This document shows, one piece after another, positions 32,661-43,549 of a stretch of 64,000 nt of DNA. Under the pieces are notes generated by a model. That model saw nothing but the letters and a program-made list of their open reading frames with translations. It did not search any database and had not been told where the DNA came from. A program made the translations under genes and the position numbers. The stretch comes from Ceratothoa steindachneri (Eukaryota > Arthropoda > Malacostraca > Isopoda > Cymothoidae): assembly GCA_963969495.1 (NCBI GenBank), contig OZ018318.1, forward strand, positions 99,269,357 through 99,333,356, in the 5' to 3' direction. How positions within the stretch are numbered: position 1 is the first letter of the stretch; the number at the start of each line of letters is the position of its first letter.

Positions 32661-33022
32661 TTGAAATGCCTTTTAAAAAATTTTTTACTTAACCAAACTG
32701 TTTAGAGAAACACGATATTATTTTCAATACAAATTGCTTCATCACAGTTTTTCATTACTTTTATTGCCAGAATAGCTTCATTAGGTTTATGCTAAATTAG
32801 AGAAATTTACAGTTACCCAAAACAATACTGGGGTTTTAGCCTTATTATCAATATTTTAATATTATTATTATTATTATCTTCATGTCGTATTTTTAAATAT
32901 TTGATATTAATGATAAATTTTATTGGCGTAATGAAAGTAATATTACACTTATAATGTCTCCGTCATCATATTACCGATCCTTGCTCGATCAGCGTTCTGA
33001 TATCAAATGGCCTTTGAACATA
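32661..33022. other. A/T-rich 3' flank
   Basis: It probably includes the 3' untranslated part of the preceding retrotransposon. Short ATT repeats lie at about 32860-32880. No gene seen. Confidence 0.4.
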
Positions 33023-33024
33023 TA

Positions 33025-34816
33025 CCGGGTGTCCCATAAAAAAGTTAACTGCTTTTTGAATTAGTATAACTCAAGAACTATTGTAGATTTTGGTGTCCTG
33101 CCAAAAGTGTTTTATTTATCAACTATTTATCTGTCGATCCTGAAAATATCATTAAATTCTATGATACACCAATGGGTTTAGTGGATGCTATCAAAAATAT
33201 GTTTGTGCAAGGAAGTAAAATAATGAAGCGAAGCCTAGGTAGGCTAGGCCACCGTGCACTTTCAAGAGAAGCATAGGCAGCCTAGGTAGGCTAGGTCACT
33301 GTGCGATTCTTTAAGCAAAGCCGAGGCCATTTTACGGTGGTTTTTCAGCCACGCTGTGGTATGGTTTAGTCATTATTGCTTACTAAGCAAATCAAAGCGT
33401 TTCTGTGTAAAAGTTTATTTCCATAGAACCTTTTTAATCATGCGGTTAACAAAAGATCAACGCATATTTGTAGTCGCAAACTTTATTAAGACTGGCAGTA
33501 TTAAACAGGTACAAGATTCATTTGAACAACGTTTTCCAGGTAAGCACCCACCAAGTAAGCCCACAATTTGGAAAAATGTTCGTAAATACCAACATGAAGG
33601 AGCATGCTTAAATCTAAATAAAGGTCGTTCGGGTCGTATGAGAACCATAAGAACAACAAAAAATATCGAAAATTTTCAGATGACACTTCTTCAAAATCCA
33701 CATGTATCAGTCAGAAAGAATGGGTTACAATTGTCAAAGTCGTCATTTAACTGCATTATTGAACATGACTTAAAATAGCTTCCCTATAAGATGCATACAA
33801 GACACCAGCTTCTTGAAACTGATTTTCCTCGTCGTAGACATTTTGAAGAATGGCTTCTCCTTAAACCTGCTCGTTTCTTGGAAAACATTGTGATTGGGGA
33901 CGAGGCAGCCTTTTTCATGAATGGAAAGGTAAATAGACATAACATTCGGCAATATGCGCTGCTGAACCATTCACCAGCATTCAACTTTGACACACGTATT
34001 TGTCAGCAGTAAGTGTCTCTGTGGATCGGAATATGCGGGAATGGCTATCTTGTCAGCCCATTGTTTTACGAGAATAACTTGAATTGTGCTGCCTACCTGA
34101 GCATGATCAACAAAAGGAACTTCCTGGAACTCCGCCAGATTTACGTCAATCAATTCAATAGACTTTGGTGGATTCAAGACGGCGCACCGGCTCATAGACA
34201 GCTTGCTGTACGAACAAAACTAAGAGAAACGTTTGACAACCGCATTTTCGCGCTAAATCATGCAATTGAATAGCCCCCAAGATCCCCTGACTTAACACCG
34301 TGCGATTATTTCTTTTGGGGATATCTAAAGAATAAAGTGTATTCTACTCCACCACAAAGCATTAACCAGTTAAGAGATAGTATCACACGTGAAGTTAATA
34401 GACTTAAAGAAAATCACAAGTTAATCAAAAAAGTTGTTCAATCAATGCGATCAAAGGCGCAACTGTGCTTGGAAAGAAATGAAGGACATGTGGAAGGAAA
34501 CGATGCTTAGAAAATTATAAAATTAATTTGTATTACCCATATAAAGAGGTGTTTTTGTAAAAAATGGATTTAAATATATTTGTTGATTTTAAACTTCGAA
34601 GTTTGATTATTTTACTTCCTTGCGCAAACATAATTTTGATAGCCTCCACTAAACCCATTAGTGTATCAACATCGTAAAAAGGAATTTAATGAAATTTCCA
34701 GAATCGACAGGTAAATAGTTTATAATTTTGTTTTGTTTTACAGAACTCAAAAATCTCCCATAAGTTTTGAGTTATACTAATTTAAAGTACGGTTAACTTT
34801 TTTCTGGGACACCTTG
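33025..34816 (+). mobile_element. Complete mariner-like transposon with long terminal inverted repeats
   Basis: Ends CCGGGTGTCCCATAAAAAAG (33025) and, on the minus strand, CAAGGTGTCCCAGAAAAAAG (from 34816) are flanked by TA at 33023-33024 and 34817-34818. The inverted similarity extends for roughly 200 bp on each side (for example TATCATTAAATTC... and GTTTAGTGGATGCTATCAAAA with their complements near 34650-34690). Two diverged copies of GGCNGCCTAGGTAGGCTAGG lie at about 33230-33300. One transposase frame fills the centre. Confidence 0.88.
33440..34510 (+). pseudogene. mariner-like transposase, one frame with three stop codons
   Basis: From ATG 33440 to TAG 34508-34510 the same reading frame holds for 357 codons. 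It is broken only by TAG at 33776, TAA at 34010 and TAG at 34271, with no frameshift. Domains: an HTH region (MRLTKDQRIFVVANF...GKHPPSKPTIWKN), a second HTH (VSVRKNGLQLSKSSFN), then the catalytic triad D154 (VIGDEAAF), D247 (WIQDGAPAH) and D284 (RSPDLTPCDYFFWGY). There are 92 and 36 residues between them by my count. Two of the stops replace Trp codons expected in the family (before LPYKM and before PPRSPD), consistent with TGG to TAG transitions. This is a young pseudogene; the family resembles the WIGLCGNG-type mariner relatives of arthropods. Confidence 0.9.
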
Positions 34817-34818
34817 TA

Positions 34819-36516
34819 TAAACAATGTTAACAAAATTATCATCAAATTTCTTGCAAAAAATATGTAACCTTATTTCGATAATCTTTCCAATTGAAATCC
34901 TGATAATTATAATAGAGCACATAGGTTAAATATACTCTTCCCATACATCTACCATCCTTAAAATATTGAATATCGCGCTCATTATTTACATACTCGCAGT
35001 TCATAGGTTCCCGTTATGGGCCCCGCAGAATGGTGTAACTGTAACCAGTGCCTCAAAATTTGGTGCTCTTTAAACTAGCAGCCGTTATCCCCCTCGGTGC
35101 CAAAGTTTGGGAGAATATATTACAGCTTTCATTTCACCTGGATCTACATCAATAGGTGACATGTGTGTGGGGGGAGGGGGTTGCTTCATGACCAGATGAC
35201 ATATATTCCTCAGTTCCTGGGTGTAACTTCAAACATGAAAACAGCCAATCATGGCGTCGAGTTTGTTTCAGAAAATGGAAATCGCACTCAGCAAATTGAT
35301 AGGAAATGGAATTGCCCATAACGTCTAAACAATGTTTTTGTGGAGACTCACCATTCCATGTTAGATTCGTATTGGTTTAAATACCTTTGGCGTAGACAAA
35401 TATTTAAATTTTTAACTTAAAAATTCAAAATAATATTTTTAAATAAATGTTTTAAATATTTTTTTTTATTAGTAGTATTATTAATGGTAACATACGAGTA
35501 CTAAGATAACGTAATCAAACCTAACGTTAAAAATAATTTCTCCAAAGAAAAAAATACATATTTAGAATTATTGTAAGAACCTACATTAGTGATGAAATTT
35601 ACACACACAAAATAAAAGAATCGGAGAAAGATGCATCAAGCCCGAATGATCGTGATAAACAAAGAATGGCGTGTTTAGTTCTGCTCGACCTATTTTCATA
35701 CTTCAAACTTCCAAGATATTCTGGAATAGTCTGAATACGCTGGGGCTTGAACAGATTTTTGCACTCCAAAGATTGTTGTTAGCAATGAGGGATGAAGAGC
35801 AAGACGTAACATTCTAGCTTCCGACCCATCATGCAGATTAGATACAAAAAACAGATTGCAATTTTAAAATAAACTCAAAACTACATCACATACACCACAA
35901 GACATTGGTGATGAAAATGAAATGCCGACCATGGTAATCATATCAATCTTTGTGATTTTCAAATATCTTTGTTGCTGTATATGTACGGCAGGAGACTACA
36001 AAACCAAGACCACTTTTCATGAGTGGAGATAATATGCACACACTACACTACTTGTTGCATCACATAAGCAATAACTATTAATCTCGCGATATATTCTAAC
36101 TCATCTCCTGTAATCACCTCTCCTGATTTTTTTTTAATGATACAAGCCTAAGTATTCACAACACAAAAACATCTGCACCCCGTGGGTCTAGGAAAACCCG
36201 CTGTAGGGTACCGCTTAGTTTCACCACCTCATGTCAAGCCAGTCTACGATCATATCATCTTCACTATAGACAGACACTATATAGGCGGCAATTTGCTCAG
36301 CCAAGTTATCAAATGTGCCTCAATCTATTTTATTCACTATTTATTTTTTCTAATTTTAGCAACATTAAAAATTGAAAATAGAACAAAGACATATCTATAA
36401 GAGAAATAGTCATTATAATATTTGCTCGCAGGACCTATGATATCAATTACAGATCTCAAGCTTTTTTCAGAGTTTTCTATAAAAAAAATCGTGATAATTG
36501 TTCGCAATTCCTCTTT
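34819..36516. other. No gene recognised
   Basis: About 1.7 kb of A/T-rich sequence without a recognisable motif. A G-run lies near 35165-35180. A 72-codon frame at 36182 and an 89-codon minus-strand frame at 36606-36337 show no family features. The latter runs into the tandem duplication. Confidence 0.4.
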
Positions 36517-36762
36517 ACAGAACATCCATAAGTCGTTTTTATTCGTTAGGTTTCTTTGATTCAGGCACTCTATAAATTCTTTCCGCAAATTTACCATAAG
36601 ATTCAATGTCTTGTTTTTTTATGGCCAGTTCATAATATTACAGAACATCCATAAGTCGTTCTTATTCGTTAGGTTTCTTTGATTCAGGCACTCTATAAAT
36701 TCTTTCCGCAAATTTACCATAAGATTCAATGTCTTGTTTTTTTATGGCCAGTTCATAATATT
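36517..36762. repeat. 123-bp tandem duplication, nearly identical
   Basis: Copies 36517-36639 and 36640-36762 differ at one base that I can see (GTCGTTTTT versus GTCGTTCTT). The unit starts ACAGAACATCC and ends TTCATAATATT. No repeat continues beyond two copies. The near identity in an otherwise strongly decayed region indicates a very recent event or an assembly artefact. Confidence 0.92.
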
Positions 36763-36844
36763 AATTTTGGAATCTTAAATTTTTTCACTACCGAAGCGAT
36801 GTTTGAGAGAGCTTTTTCGTTGACAATAAAGCTACCTGGACATT

Positions 36845-37560
36845 CTGGCGACCCTTTTTGTCTGCGCTAATGGAGGTGCAAAATTAGGAGACATCGTGAG
36901 ACGCCGTGGTGGCCTGAAAGCCCGCCATCGCAGAAAGCCGCGACAAGTTTGAAAGCCCAAAAGGTCCCATCTGAAGTCGGATAAAGTCTTGCCTACCCGG
37001 CTTAGGAACCTTCCCACGATCGTGCTAAAAGGGCCAGACTACTTTCATCTGCCATTGCGTCGGACTCAGGAACCCCCCGTTTGAACAGAAGGAGAAACCC
37101 CATTCGACGCCAATATAAATCATCCTGCACCAGAGTTGAATGTCAGTATTCGCCACCCGCCCTACCCCGTCAGTATCTTCTGCCGCCCCCCGTCGATACC
37201 CGATATTCGCGTCCCGTTGGACTCTGCACAATTCTCGCAGAACCCCTCAAGCTCCGGGTATTCTCGTTAATTCACGTGAGTCTACCTCGTGCTCGTTTTC
37301 AGCCGCTCCTCAAACGCAACGCGCCCAGTCTCGATTCGTGTTTTACTCGAAAGCAAAATCAAAGTTCATTCCCTAATAATCATTGTCTATTCTTGTGTGC
37401 TATTCCTGAGTTCCAACTGCCCTCAAAACTCGTGGTTTAGAAGCACTCCTTCTTCTGACCAGGTAACCCAGGTTAATGGCACTTCTACGCCCCCACCGTT
37501 GCAAAATGAATCTCCTATTCTTCAAACCCACCGAATACTGCTGGCCAACAGGTAATTTTT
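36845..37560 (+). pseudogene. Leader and gag-like region of a Gmr1-like gypsy element
   Basis: It starts with TGGCGACCCTTTTTGTCTG, which looks like a primer-binding-site leader just after an LTR end (CATTC). The same 600-bp block recurs at 42186-42780. In both copies one frame (37140-37376 and 42509-42754) keeps the shared words TLHNSRRTPQAPG and SRFVFYSKA and stops at the same place. It may therefore be coding (short Gag or leader peptide), but no capsid or zinc-knuckle motif is visible. About 700 bp separate the leader from the protease, short for a full gag. Confidence 0.45.
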
Positions 37561-37599
37561 TTGTTCCATAAAAGTACCCCTGGTGGCCGCCTCCAATTT

Positions 37600-39002
37600 T
37601 AAACTGGAGAAGTGAATAGGTACCGGATCTCCACCATCGTCTGTGATATAGGGTGCACGTGCAATGTCGTATCCCATGAACTACTCTCCCCTCTGGCTCC
37701 GGACCACGATATGCTTGCCGTACTGCATGATTACTTGGGGCACGCTAATAAATTCCCCGTTGTTTACTGCTAAATTAAGTGTGCGTATTTTAATGGTTTA
37801 GCTGAAGTCGCTGCAGCCCCCATCAAGTTTTGATCTGTCCGAATTAGGCAGTCCCCCATGGTTTGTTCAACCCCTGTGGCGCAAACCGTTACTACACAGT
37901 CCTGTGCGAAGAAGGAACTGAAAGCCCCTACACATCTGGAACCCCCGTGTGTTCCCGAATTCCAGAGTGCGATGATCCATAACTTTGCCAAAAGCCAGAG
38001 GGAATGGGAGTCTTTTCGTCCGTTGTGGTCCATCCAAAGCCTAGAAGAAAACACGCGAAACTGTCAGAGGGAATAAGGTGATTTCCTTTCTCATCAAGGA
38101 CGACCTCCTCTATCGAGTGTGCACCGATGAAAACGACACCGAGTCCCGCACACTATGTGTGCCCCCGCTCGCACGTCCCTCCAATCCTGCAACCGGCTCA
38201 CGATAGCCTATTTTCTAGTCACTTTAGTCACACGAAGACCGCTCAGAGTATCTTCAAATATTTTAATTCTGTGATATTGTCCTTCGTGCGACATTCGCCA
38301 AAAGACGCCAATAAAAGGACGAGTCAAACCTGCGCTTCTGCAGAAAGGACCAGTAATTCTTGAACCCTTTTTCCGAGTAGCTATCGACCTAATCTGACCG
38401 TTTTAACGTTGGTCGACTTTGCCACTTGATTCCCCGAGGCTGTGCTCATCAAGAAAACCGATAGCATCTCATGTGCCGAAGCACTTATTTCCATCTTTTC
38501 CCGTGTGGGCCTACCCAAAGAAATCCTCTCGGCTCGTGGTCGTCAATTCACCTCAGAATTAAAGGACTACGTCGGTAAATTAGTGATGATCAAGCCCTTG
38601 TTTACCACTCATTTTCACCCAAGTGGGAAGGGAATGTTTGAGAGACTAAATGGAAGCATTAAGGCCATTCTCGGCAAGTCGTGTGCAAATTAGCCCACTG
38701 AATGGCATCGCTTCCTTCCAGTAGCCGTCTTTGCCTACCGTGAAATTCCTAATCGTACATTAGAATTCGTTAGAATTCGCCCCATTTGAACTTTTTATGG
38801 TATAAACGTCAGAGGCCCCATGAGGATCCTAAAGGAACTTTATTCCAATCAGAAATTGGATACAAATATCTAGACTTTTTTCTCGTATCTACTGAATTTA
38901 AGAAGGAGGCTGGAAAAGTGCGCCGAAATTGCGTCTCAGAACGCCGACTTCAATTTTGACCAGTTAAAGACAGTAAGGGAAAGGGACGCCAAGAAGAATA
39001 CC
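37600..39002 (+). pseudogene. Protease and integrase of a gypsy-like element in copia-like order
   Basis: Protease: YRISTIVCDIGCTCNVVSHELL at about 37621-37686, where the active-site D(T/S)G reads DIG. Only about 300 bp later the integrase amino-terminal region begins (FLIKDDLLYRVC, about 38088). It continues with VAIDLI (first catalytic Asp, about 38380), VDFAT-FPEAV, EALISIFSRVGLPKEIL, SARGRQFTSEL (about 38530) and MFERLNGSIK (catalytic Glu, about 38640). The second catalytic Asp is Ala (GCT at 38532-38534). Then come AVFAYREIPNRT and an AEIASQNADFNFDQLK linker to about 39000. No reverse transcriptase lies between protease and integrase. Stops (e.g. 38691) and frameshifts inactivate it. Confidence 0.75.
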
Positions 39003-40288
39003 CCCTTCATTTGTTTCGTGAACTCCTTCCCTCTCCATGTCTCCTAAGTATAACTCCGCATGTAGCAATCTCTGAATCCAAAGAGCAAATTAGAAGATGA
39101 AACAATTTGAATATCAGTCAGCCGCTTCACAGGTGCATTTAATTAAGTTGGATGCTAAACGCTTTTACCTCGCCGAGGAAGCGCTAATCTCCGTAGTTTG
39201 GAAACTGCTAGGCAAAGGTTTCGTGCCCACATCGTAAAGGCCATTAGTACTTGGGTCAGGCGACAGACGCTAATCCACTTGGCCACCGGAAGTGGTCAGC
39301 CGGGCGTCTGAGTCTGACAACGAGGAGAAGCCCCAGAAAATGGCTGTCATATAAAAACCCTGGGTTTTCAAATAATGGCAGAATGAGTTTGAGAACCAGT
39401 CGCCTTCGGTTCAGATCGTGAGTCTGTTTCCCCAAGTCCCTGGTATTTGCTTATACCATCGAGGTTGGACCTCACCAGGCAGATCTATTTCTTTTATGAA
39501 GCCTTATTCTGTTCATAGCAAGCCTCGAATCGTTTCATCCTCGAAAGATTGGCCGGGATTCTCCTCGTCTCATCTGGACCCCCTTCCCCCAAGGATCTCC
39601 AGTTTCCCGTGTGAGACTTCACGCCGAACCTCGTCAGAGTCTTGAATTTTTGAAGTTGCTCTTCTCTGGAGAAGAGGTGCCATCGTCCGTCTTTAAGGAG
39701 GATCGTAATCTCGTCTTCCATTCCCCACCCCCTCTTCATCGTCGTCACCGTCAGGATCTTCGGCCGAGAATCACGACCATTGTCCGTCTTCATTTTCCAC
39801 GCGCCGACTCGCTAAAGGATTCTCCTTCCCCATTAAGGTAAAACGACCCTTGCTTGTATCTCCCGTTAATCGACTCACTTTCCCACATATAAATATTTCC
39901 CTCTGCGTAACTGATTTATAGTATCCCATTTAAAAGATGATTAACAGGTAATTAACGTTACGCGATTGCCAATTAATCTATATTCTGTCAGAATTGCCCT
40001 TATTTACATTACCTATATTTCCCGTATTTATATATATGTTAACTAGTGACTTATTAAAATTATATTTTTTTGTTTTCACTCTTTAAATATATCTTTGAAT
40101 TTCAACTTGGTAAACTGATTAAACACCATCGGCCTCTGTAGTAAATCGCACTCGTAATCAATGGATTACTCTTACGAAGTGAACTTACTTGTAGGTAGCG
40201 AAGGACGCGTACGTACCGCCGAGGATATATGTATATATAACTGTATATATACATATTTTGGTGGCTTTTATCTCTTTCCTCCCAACCA

Positions 40289-40362
<74 letters not shown>

Positions 40363-40395
40363 GTATTGTCTGAAGAGGTGACCTATTCCTCAACA
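39003..40395. mobile_element. Insertion inside the integrase gene, possibly an LTR
   Basis: This 1.4-kb segment separates the integrase linker (ending ERDAKKN at about 38999) from its carboxy-terminal GPY/F module (starting about 40396), so it is an insertion. It has a TATAAAAACCC at 39351, a CCAGTCG at 39395, pyrimidine-rich stretches (39550-39830), an A/T-rich second half and a (TA)n tract. That would fit a solo LTR plus microsatellite. I could not define TG...CA ends or a target duplication. Confidence 0.45.
40292..40359. repeat. (TA)n microsatellite
   Basis: About 34 TA units near the right end of the insertion in the integrase gene. Open frames running through it as YIYIYI are artefacts. 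Confidence 0.95.
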
Positions 40396-41444
40396 AAGAC
40401 ATACTTCGCTTGCAAGTCCAAAGAAAGGAATTTTAACACCGGAGAAGAAGTTTGGCTTCTCCTCCCAACGGACAACAACAAATTGTTGAGCCAGTGGAAG
40501 GGCTCCTTCCACATATTCGAGAAGCGTGGCCCCGTCGATTACCTTATTGATACCCACTCGGGAAGAAAGTTTTTCCATATTAATATGTTCAATCGGTACC
40601 ACCAGCGCGCGAGCATCAATCCGATAGTTGCAAGCAAACCATACCCCTGTCCTATACACCTCTGGGAACACAATTTCACAATTGGCCCCGGCAAGTGCTA
40701 CTTCGCTTTTAGCACAATCGATTACCTCGGCTTCCATATCTGGAATAATCGATTAGCCCTCAGTCAAGAAAAGATCCGAGCCATCGTGGACATGACGTTG
40801 CCCACTAATAAAAAGCAGCTGCGATCCTTCTTAGGCTCGGCATCCTTTTATCGTCGCTTCATACCCAACTTTGCGACTATCTCCGGCCCCCTCTGCAAGC
40901 TATTAAAGAAGAAGGCCCCCAAACGCCTCGAGTGGACGCCACTTACAACTCAAAGTTTCAACCAACTCAAGGAGAAGTTGGCATCCACCCCTAAAATCCG
41001 CCCTCCCTAACTCGGACAAACTGTTTTGCATTCGCACCGACGCGAGTATTGATGATATAGGATGTGTCCTACTCCATTATGAGAATAACGGAGAAAGTTT
41101 CCCCATCACTTACGCAAGCAGAAAACTACTCGCGCGTGAGAAAAATTATTCGTTAATTGAGAGATAGGCCCTCGCTATCATTTGGGGATCTGTAAATTTA
41201 GAATGTATTTTTTAGAAAGGAATTTGTAGTGGGAGCAAAACACAAACCCCTATCATACCTACGTAACGTCAAGAATAATAACGGTCGGTTGATGCGTTGG
41301 AGCTTGTTCTTCCAGAAATTCCAATTTCGCATTGTGTATTTAAAAGGCACCGAAAACTGTATGACTGATAGTTTAAGTAGGCACCCGTTAGGTTCTTTTT
41401 CCAAACTAATTATGAGCCATTTCCTTTTTTTATCAATGTATTAA
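40396..41444 (+). pseudogene. Integrase carboxy terminus fused to RT thumb and RNase H (Gmr1-like)
   Basis: One continuous frame to 41010 starts with the integrase GPY/F module: KSKERNFNTGEEVWLLLPTDNNKLLSQWKGSF (about 40413-40510), then RGPVDYLIDT and FFHINMFNRYHQR. Directly after it come reverse-transcriptase carboxy-terminal motifs: GKCYFAFSTIDYLGFHI (about 40690), TKKQLRSFLGSASFYRRFIPNFATI-like sequence (about 40806-40880, with N in place of T) and LEWTPLTTQSFNQLKEKL. The RT fingers and palm with YADD are missing (in-frame deletion). RNase H follows in other frames: IRTDASIDDIGCVL (about 41030), ITYASRKLLAREKNYSLIE (stop after it), RWSLFFQKFQFRIVYLKGTENCMTDSLSR (41300-41380). Integrase upstream of RT is the reverse of ordinary gypsy order and agrees with the protease-integrase adjacency upstream. 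Confidence 0.8.
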
Positions 41445-41499
41445 TTTTTTTCCGAAAATAAATTTTCATATTTAACCATATAATAAGAAAACGCGTATC

Positions 41500-41502
<3 letters not shown>

Positions 41503-41568
<66 letters not shown>
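41503..41568. repeat. (TA)n microsatellite
   Basis: About 33 TA units just after the RNase H fossil. Confidence 0.95.
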
Positions 41569-41571
<3 letters not shown>

Positions 41572-42185
41572 TTGTTTATTTACCACGCGTTTAACTATTC
41601 CTCATTTATTCTTTGAATTACCAATTAATTTTCTATTTCTTTCATAGTCCCCGTTCGAACTTGCGAAAGTGTTCCTTAAAAAGCTATTCTATTCAGAGAA
41701 TTTTTTGGTTCTCTGCCTAGCATAGTGTACTAACGGCATATTTTTAACTGTGATCAAAGCGGTGCTCGCTGCCTCAGTGTGCATGGTTCGAATCGCTTCC
41801 CTGTAAGGATTTTTTCGAAAAAAGGTAATAAATATTACTCGAGAAAAATTATTCCGTTTTCTCTTTCAATGTGGTTTATTGCATATATAAATAAATATAT
41901 ATATATCAGTGTACGATGAATTCCATTTTTTTGTTTTTGTTTGTATAATCGTAGGATAACCCTTGTGTATGTGTATGGCACATACTATTTTGTACTTTGG
42001 CTCCATTTTGAACATTTTTCCTTGGTATCCTTAACTTTAGCCGCTATTGTCATGTGACTTTATAATCATTCTCCGATGTCACTTCTTTTCCTGAAGTTCC
42101 ATTCTGGGGAAGGACGAGTGTCATAGGTAAGAGAGGGAGAAAAAAAATACACGCTGCCGCGCCCTTAAATGGAGAGAGAGAAAAC
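41569..42185. other. Non-coding segment with a weak tRNA-like B box
   Basis: No coding frame is recognisable. GGTTCGAATC at 41791-41800 matches a Pol III B box. TGATCAAAGCGGT about 40 bases upstream is a poor A box. The T-arm does not pair properly, so this is at best a decayed tRNA or SINE head. The segment before 42186 should be LTR-like, because the element leader follows. Confidence 0.35.
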
Positions 42186-42785
42186 AGACACCTGGGCGAC
42201 CCTTTTTGTCTGTTCTAATGGAAGTGCGAAATTATGAGATGCCGTGAGACGCCGTGGTGACCTAAAAGAACGCAAGGCAGAAGGCCGCGGAAAGTTTGAG
42301 AGCCCAAAAGGTCCTATCTAGAGTCGGACGAAGTTTCGCCTATCTGACTTAGGAACCTTCCCGTGATCGTGGTAAAACGGGACTACTCTCATCGGCCAAT
42401 GCGTAGGACCTTGGAACCCTCCCCTTCGCGCAGAGGGGGAAAACCCCCCTTCGACCCCAGTGTAAATCCTCTGGCACCCCAGTTGGAAGTCAGTATCCGC
42501 TGTCCGCCTTGCCCCATCAGTATCCTCTGCCCGCCCTGCCCCGTCAGTATCTTCTGCCCGCCCCCCGTCGATACCCGATATTCATGTCCCGTTGTTGGAC
42601 TCTGCACAATTCTCGCCGAACCCCTCAAGCTCCGGGTACTCTTGTTAATTCACATGAGTCTACCTCGTACCCGTTTCCACCCGCTCCTCAAACGCAACGC
42701 GTCCAGTCTCGATTCGTGTTTTACTCGAAAGCAAGATCTAAGTTCATCCCGTAATAGTCATTGTCAAGAGACTATTACTTAGACT
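42186..42785 (+). repeat. Second copy of the Gmr1-like leader/gag block
   Basis: About 80% identical by eye to 36850-37390, starting TGGGCGACCCTTTTTGTCTG and ending after FVFYSKARSKFIP-stop. A CCCATCAGTATCC... unit is duplicated near 42505-42555 relative to the first copy. The sequence 3' of it is not gag, protease or integrase, so only this part of the element survives. Confidence 0.75.
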
Positions 42786-43299
42786 TCACACTAAGTCAAG
42801 GATTACTACCTCGGACGAAATCTTCGAGGTAACTGCAACGCGCAATTCTCCAGTGCAAGTGCTTTCTCTTTTACCCCCTTCCCGTTCCCCCCGCCCCCAG
42901 TGCAAGCTTCCATCGTAGGCTTCGTATACGCTCAAGGTCATTCGAGCGACCCTCGGTCAATGTTGTTCGTTTGTTTGTACGGTGACCGTCCCCACCAAGT
43001 CTCCCCCCTTTTAGCCACTGAGGCTCGTGTACGTCTAATGTGTATATAGCTTGTTTTAAAACTCTTTTAACCTATTAAAAGAATATTAATTTACATATTA
43101 GTAAAAAAAAATTTGTACCCATTTTCTATTGTCCCGGAACATCTAAGATAGTCGACTGTTTGGCCAACCTACATTTAGGTAATTCGCACTCTGCTTGTAT
43201 TATAAACCTCCCACACAGATAGCCCTACGACATTAATCCATGCCTCTTTCTTTACCATTTCTAGAACTATGATAGACACCAATCTGCATGCGTACCTAG
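42786..43299. other. No gene recognised
   Basis: C-rich to 43020, then A/T-rich. No open frame with a motif. It may include more of the decayed element leader. Confidence 0.35.
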
Positions 43300-43388
43300 G
43301 ATTCATGCAGGGTTCTAATATAGCTCACGAGACGCATAATTCTGTTTGGGGATTGTTTTGAGAGGTATATCAGAACCCTGCATGAATC
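43300..43388. repeat. Perfect 17-bp inverted repeat with 55-bp loop
   Basis: GATTCATGCAGGGTTCT at 43300-43316 is the exact reverse complement of 43372-43388. After one mismatch the pairing continues for five bases into the loop. The transcript would form a strong hairpin. It has no TA or other obvious target duplication, so I cannot call it a MITE. Confidence 0.85.
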
Positions 43389-43549
43389 GTAGCTATATAT
43401 GTAGGATAGGGGATATAATATGACAGATCGTCAATTTCGCAGCGCCCATCCTCCTAGTTGTAAAAAGAATATAGTGCGAAGAAAAAAAAACCACGTAAAC
43501 TAAACTTGAACTGATGCCTTAGAGGGAAAGAATTGTTGGCGTCATTTTA

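Noticed and set aside
40161..40373. Open frame reading long YIYIYI repeats
   Set aside because: It is translated (TA)n microsatellite. Only the part after 40396 in the overlapping frame has protein motifs.
41745..41815. Possible tRNA gene or SINE head (GGTTCGAATC)
   Set aside because: The B box fits, but the T-arm does not pair and the A box is poor. A covariance search could settle it.
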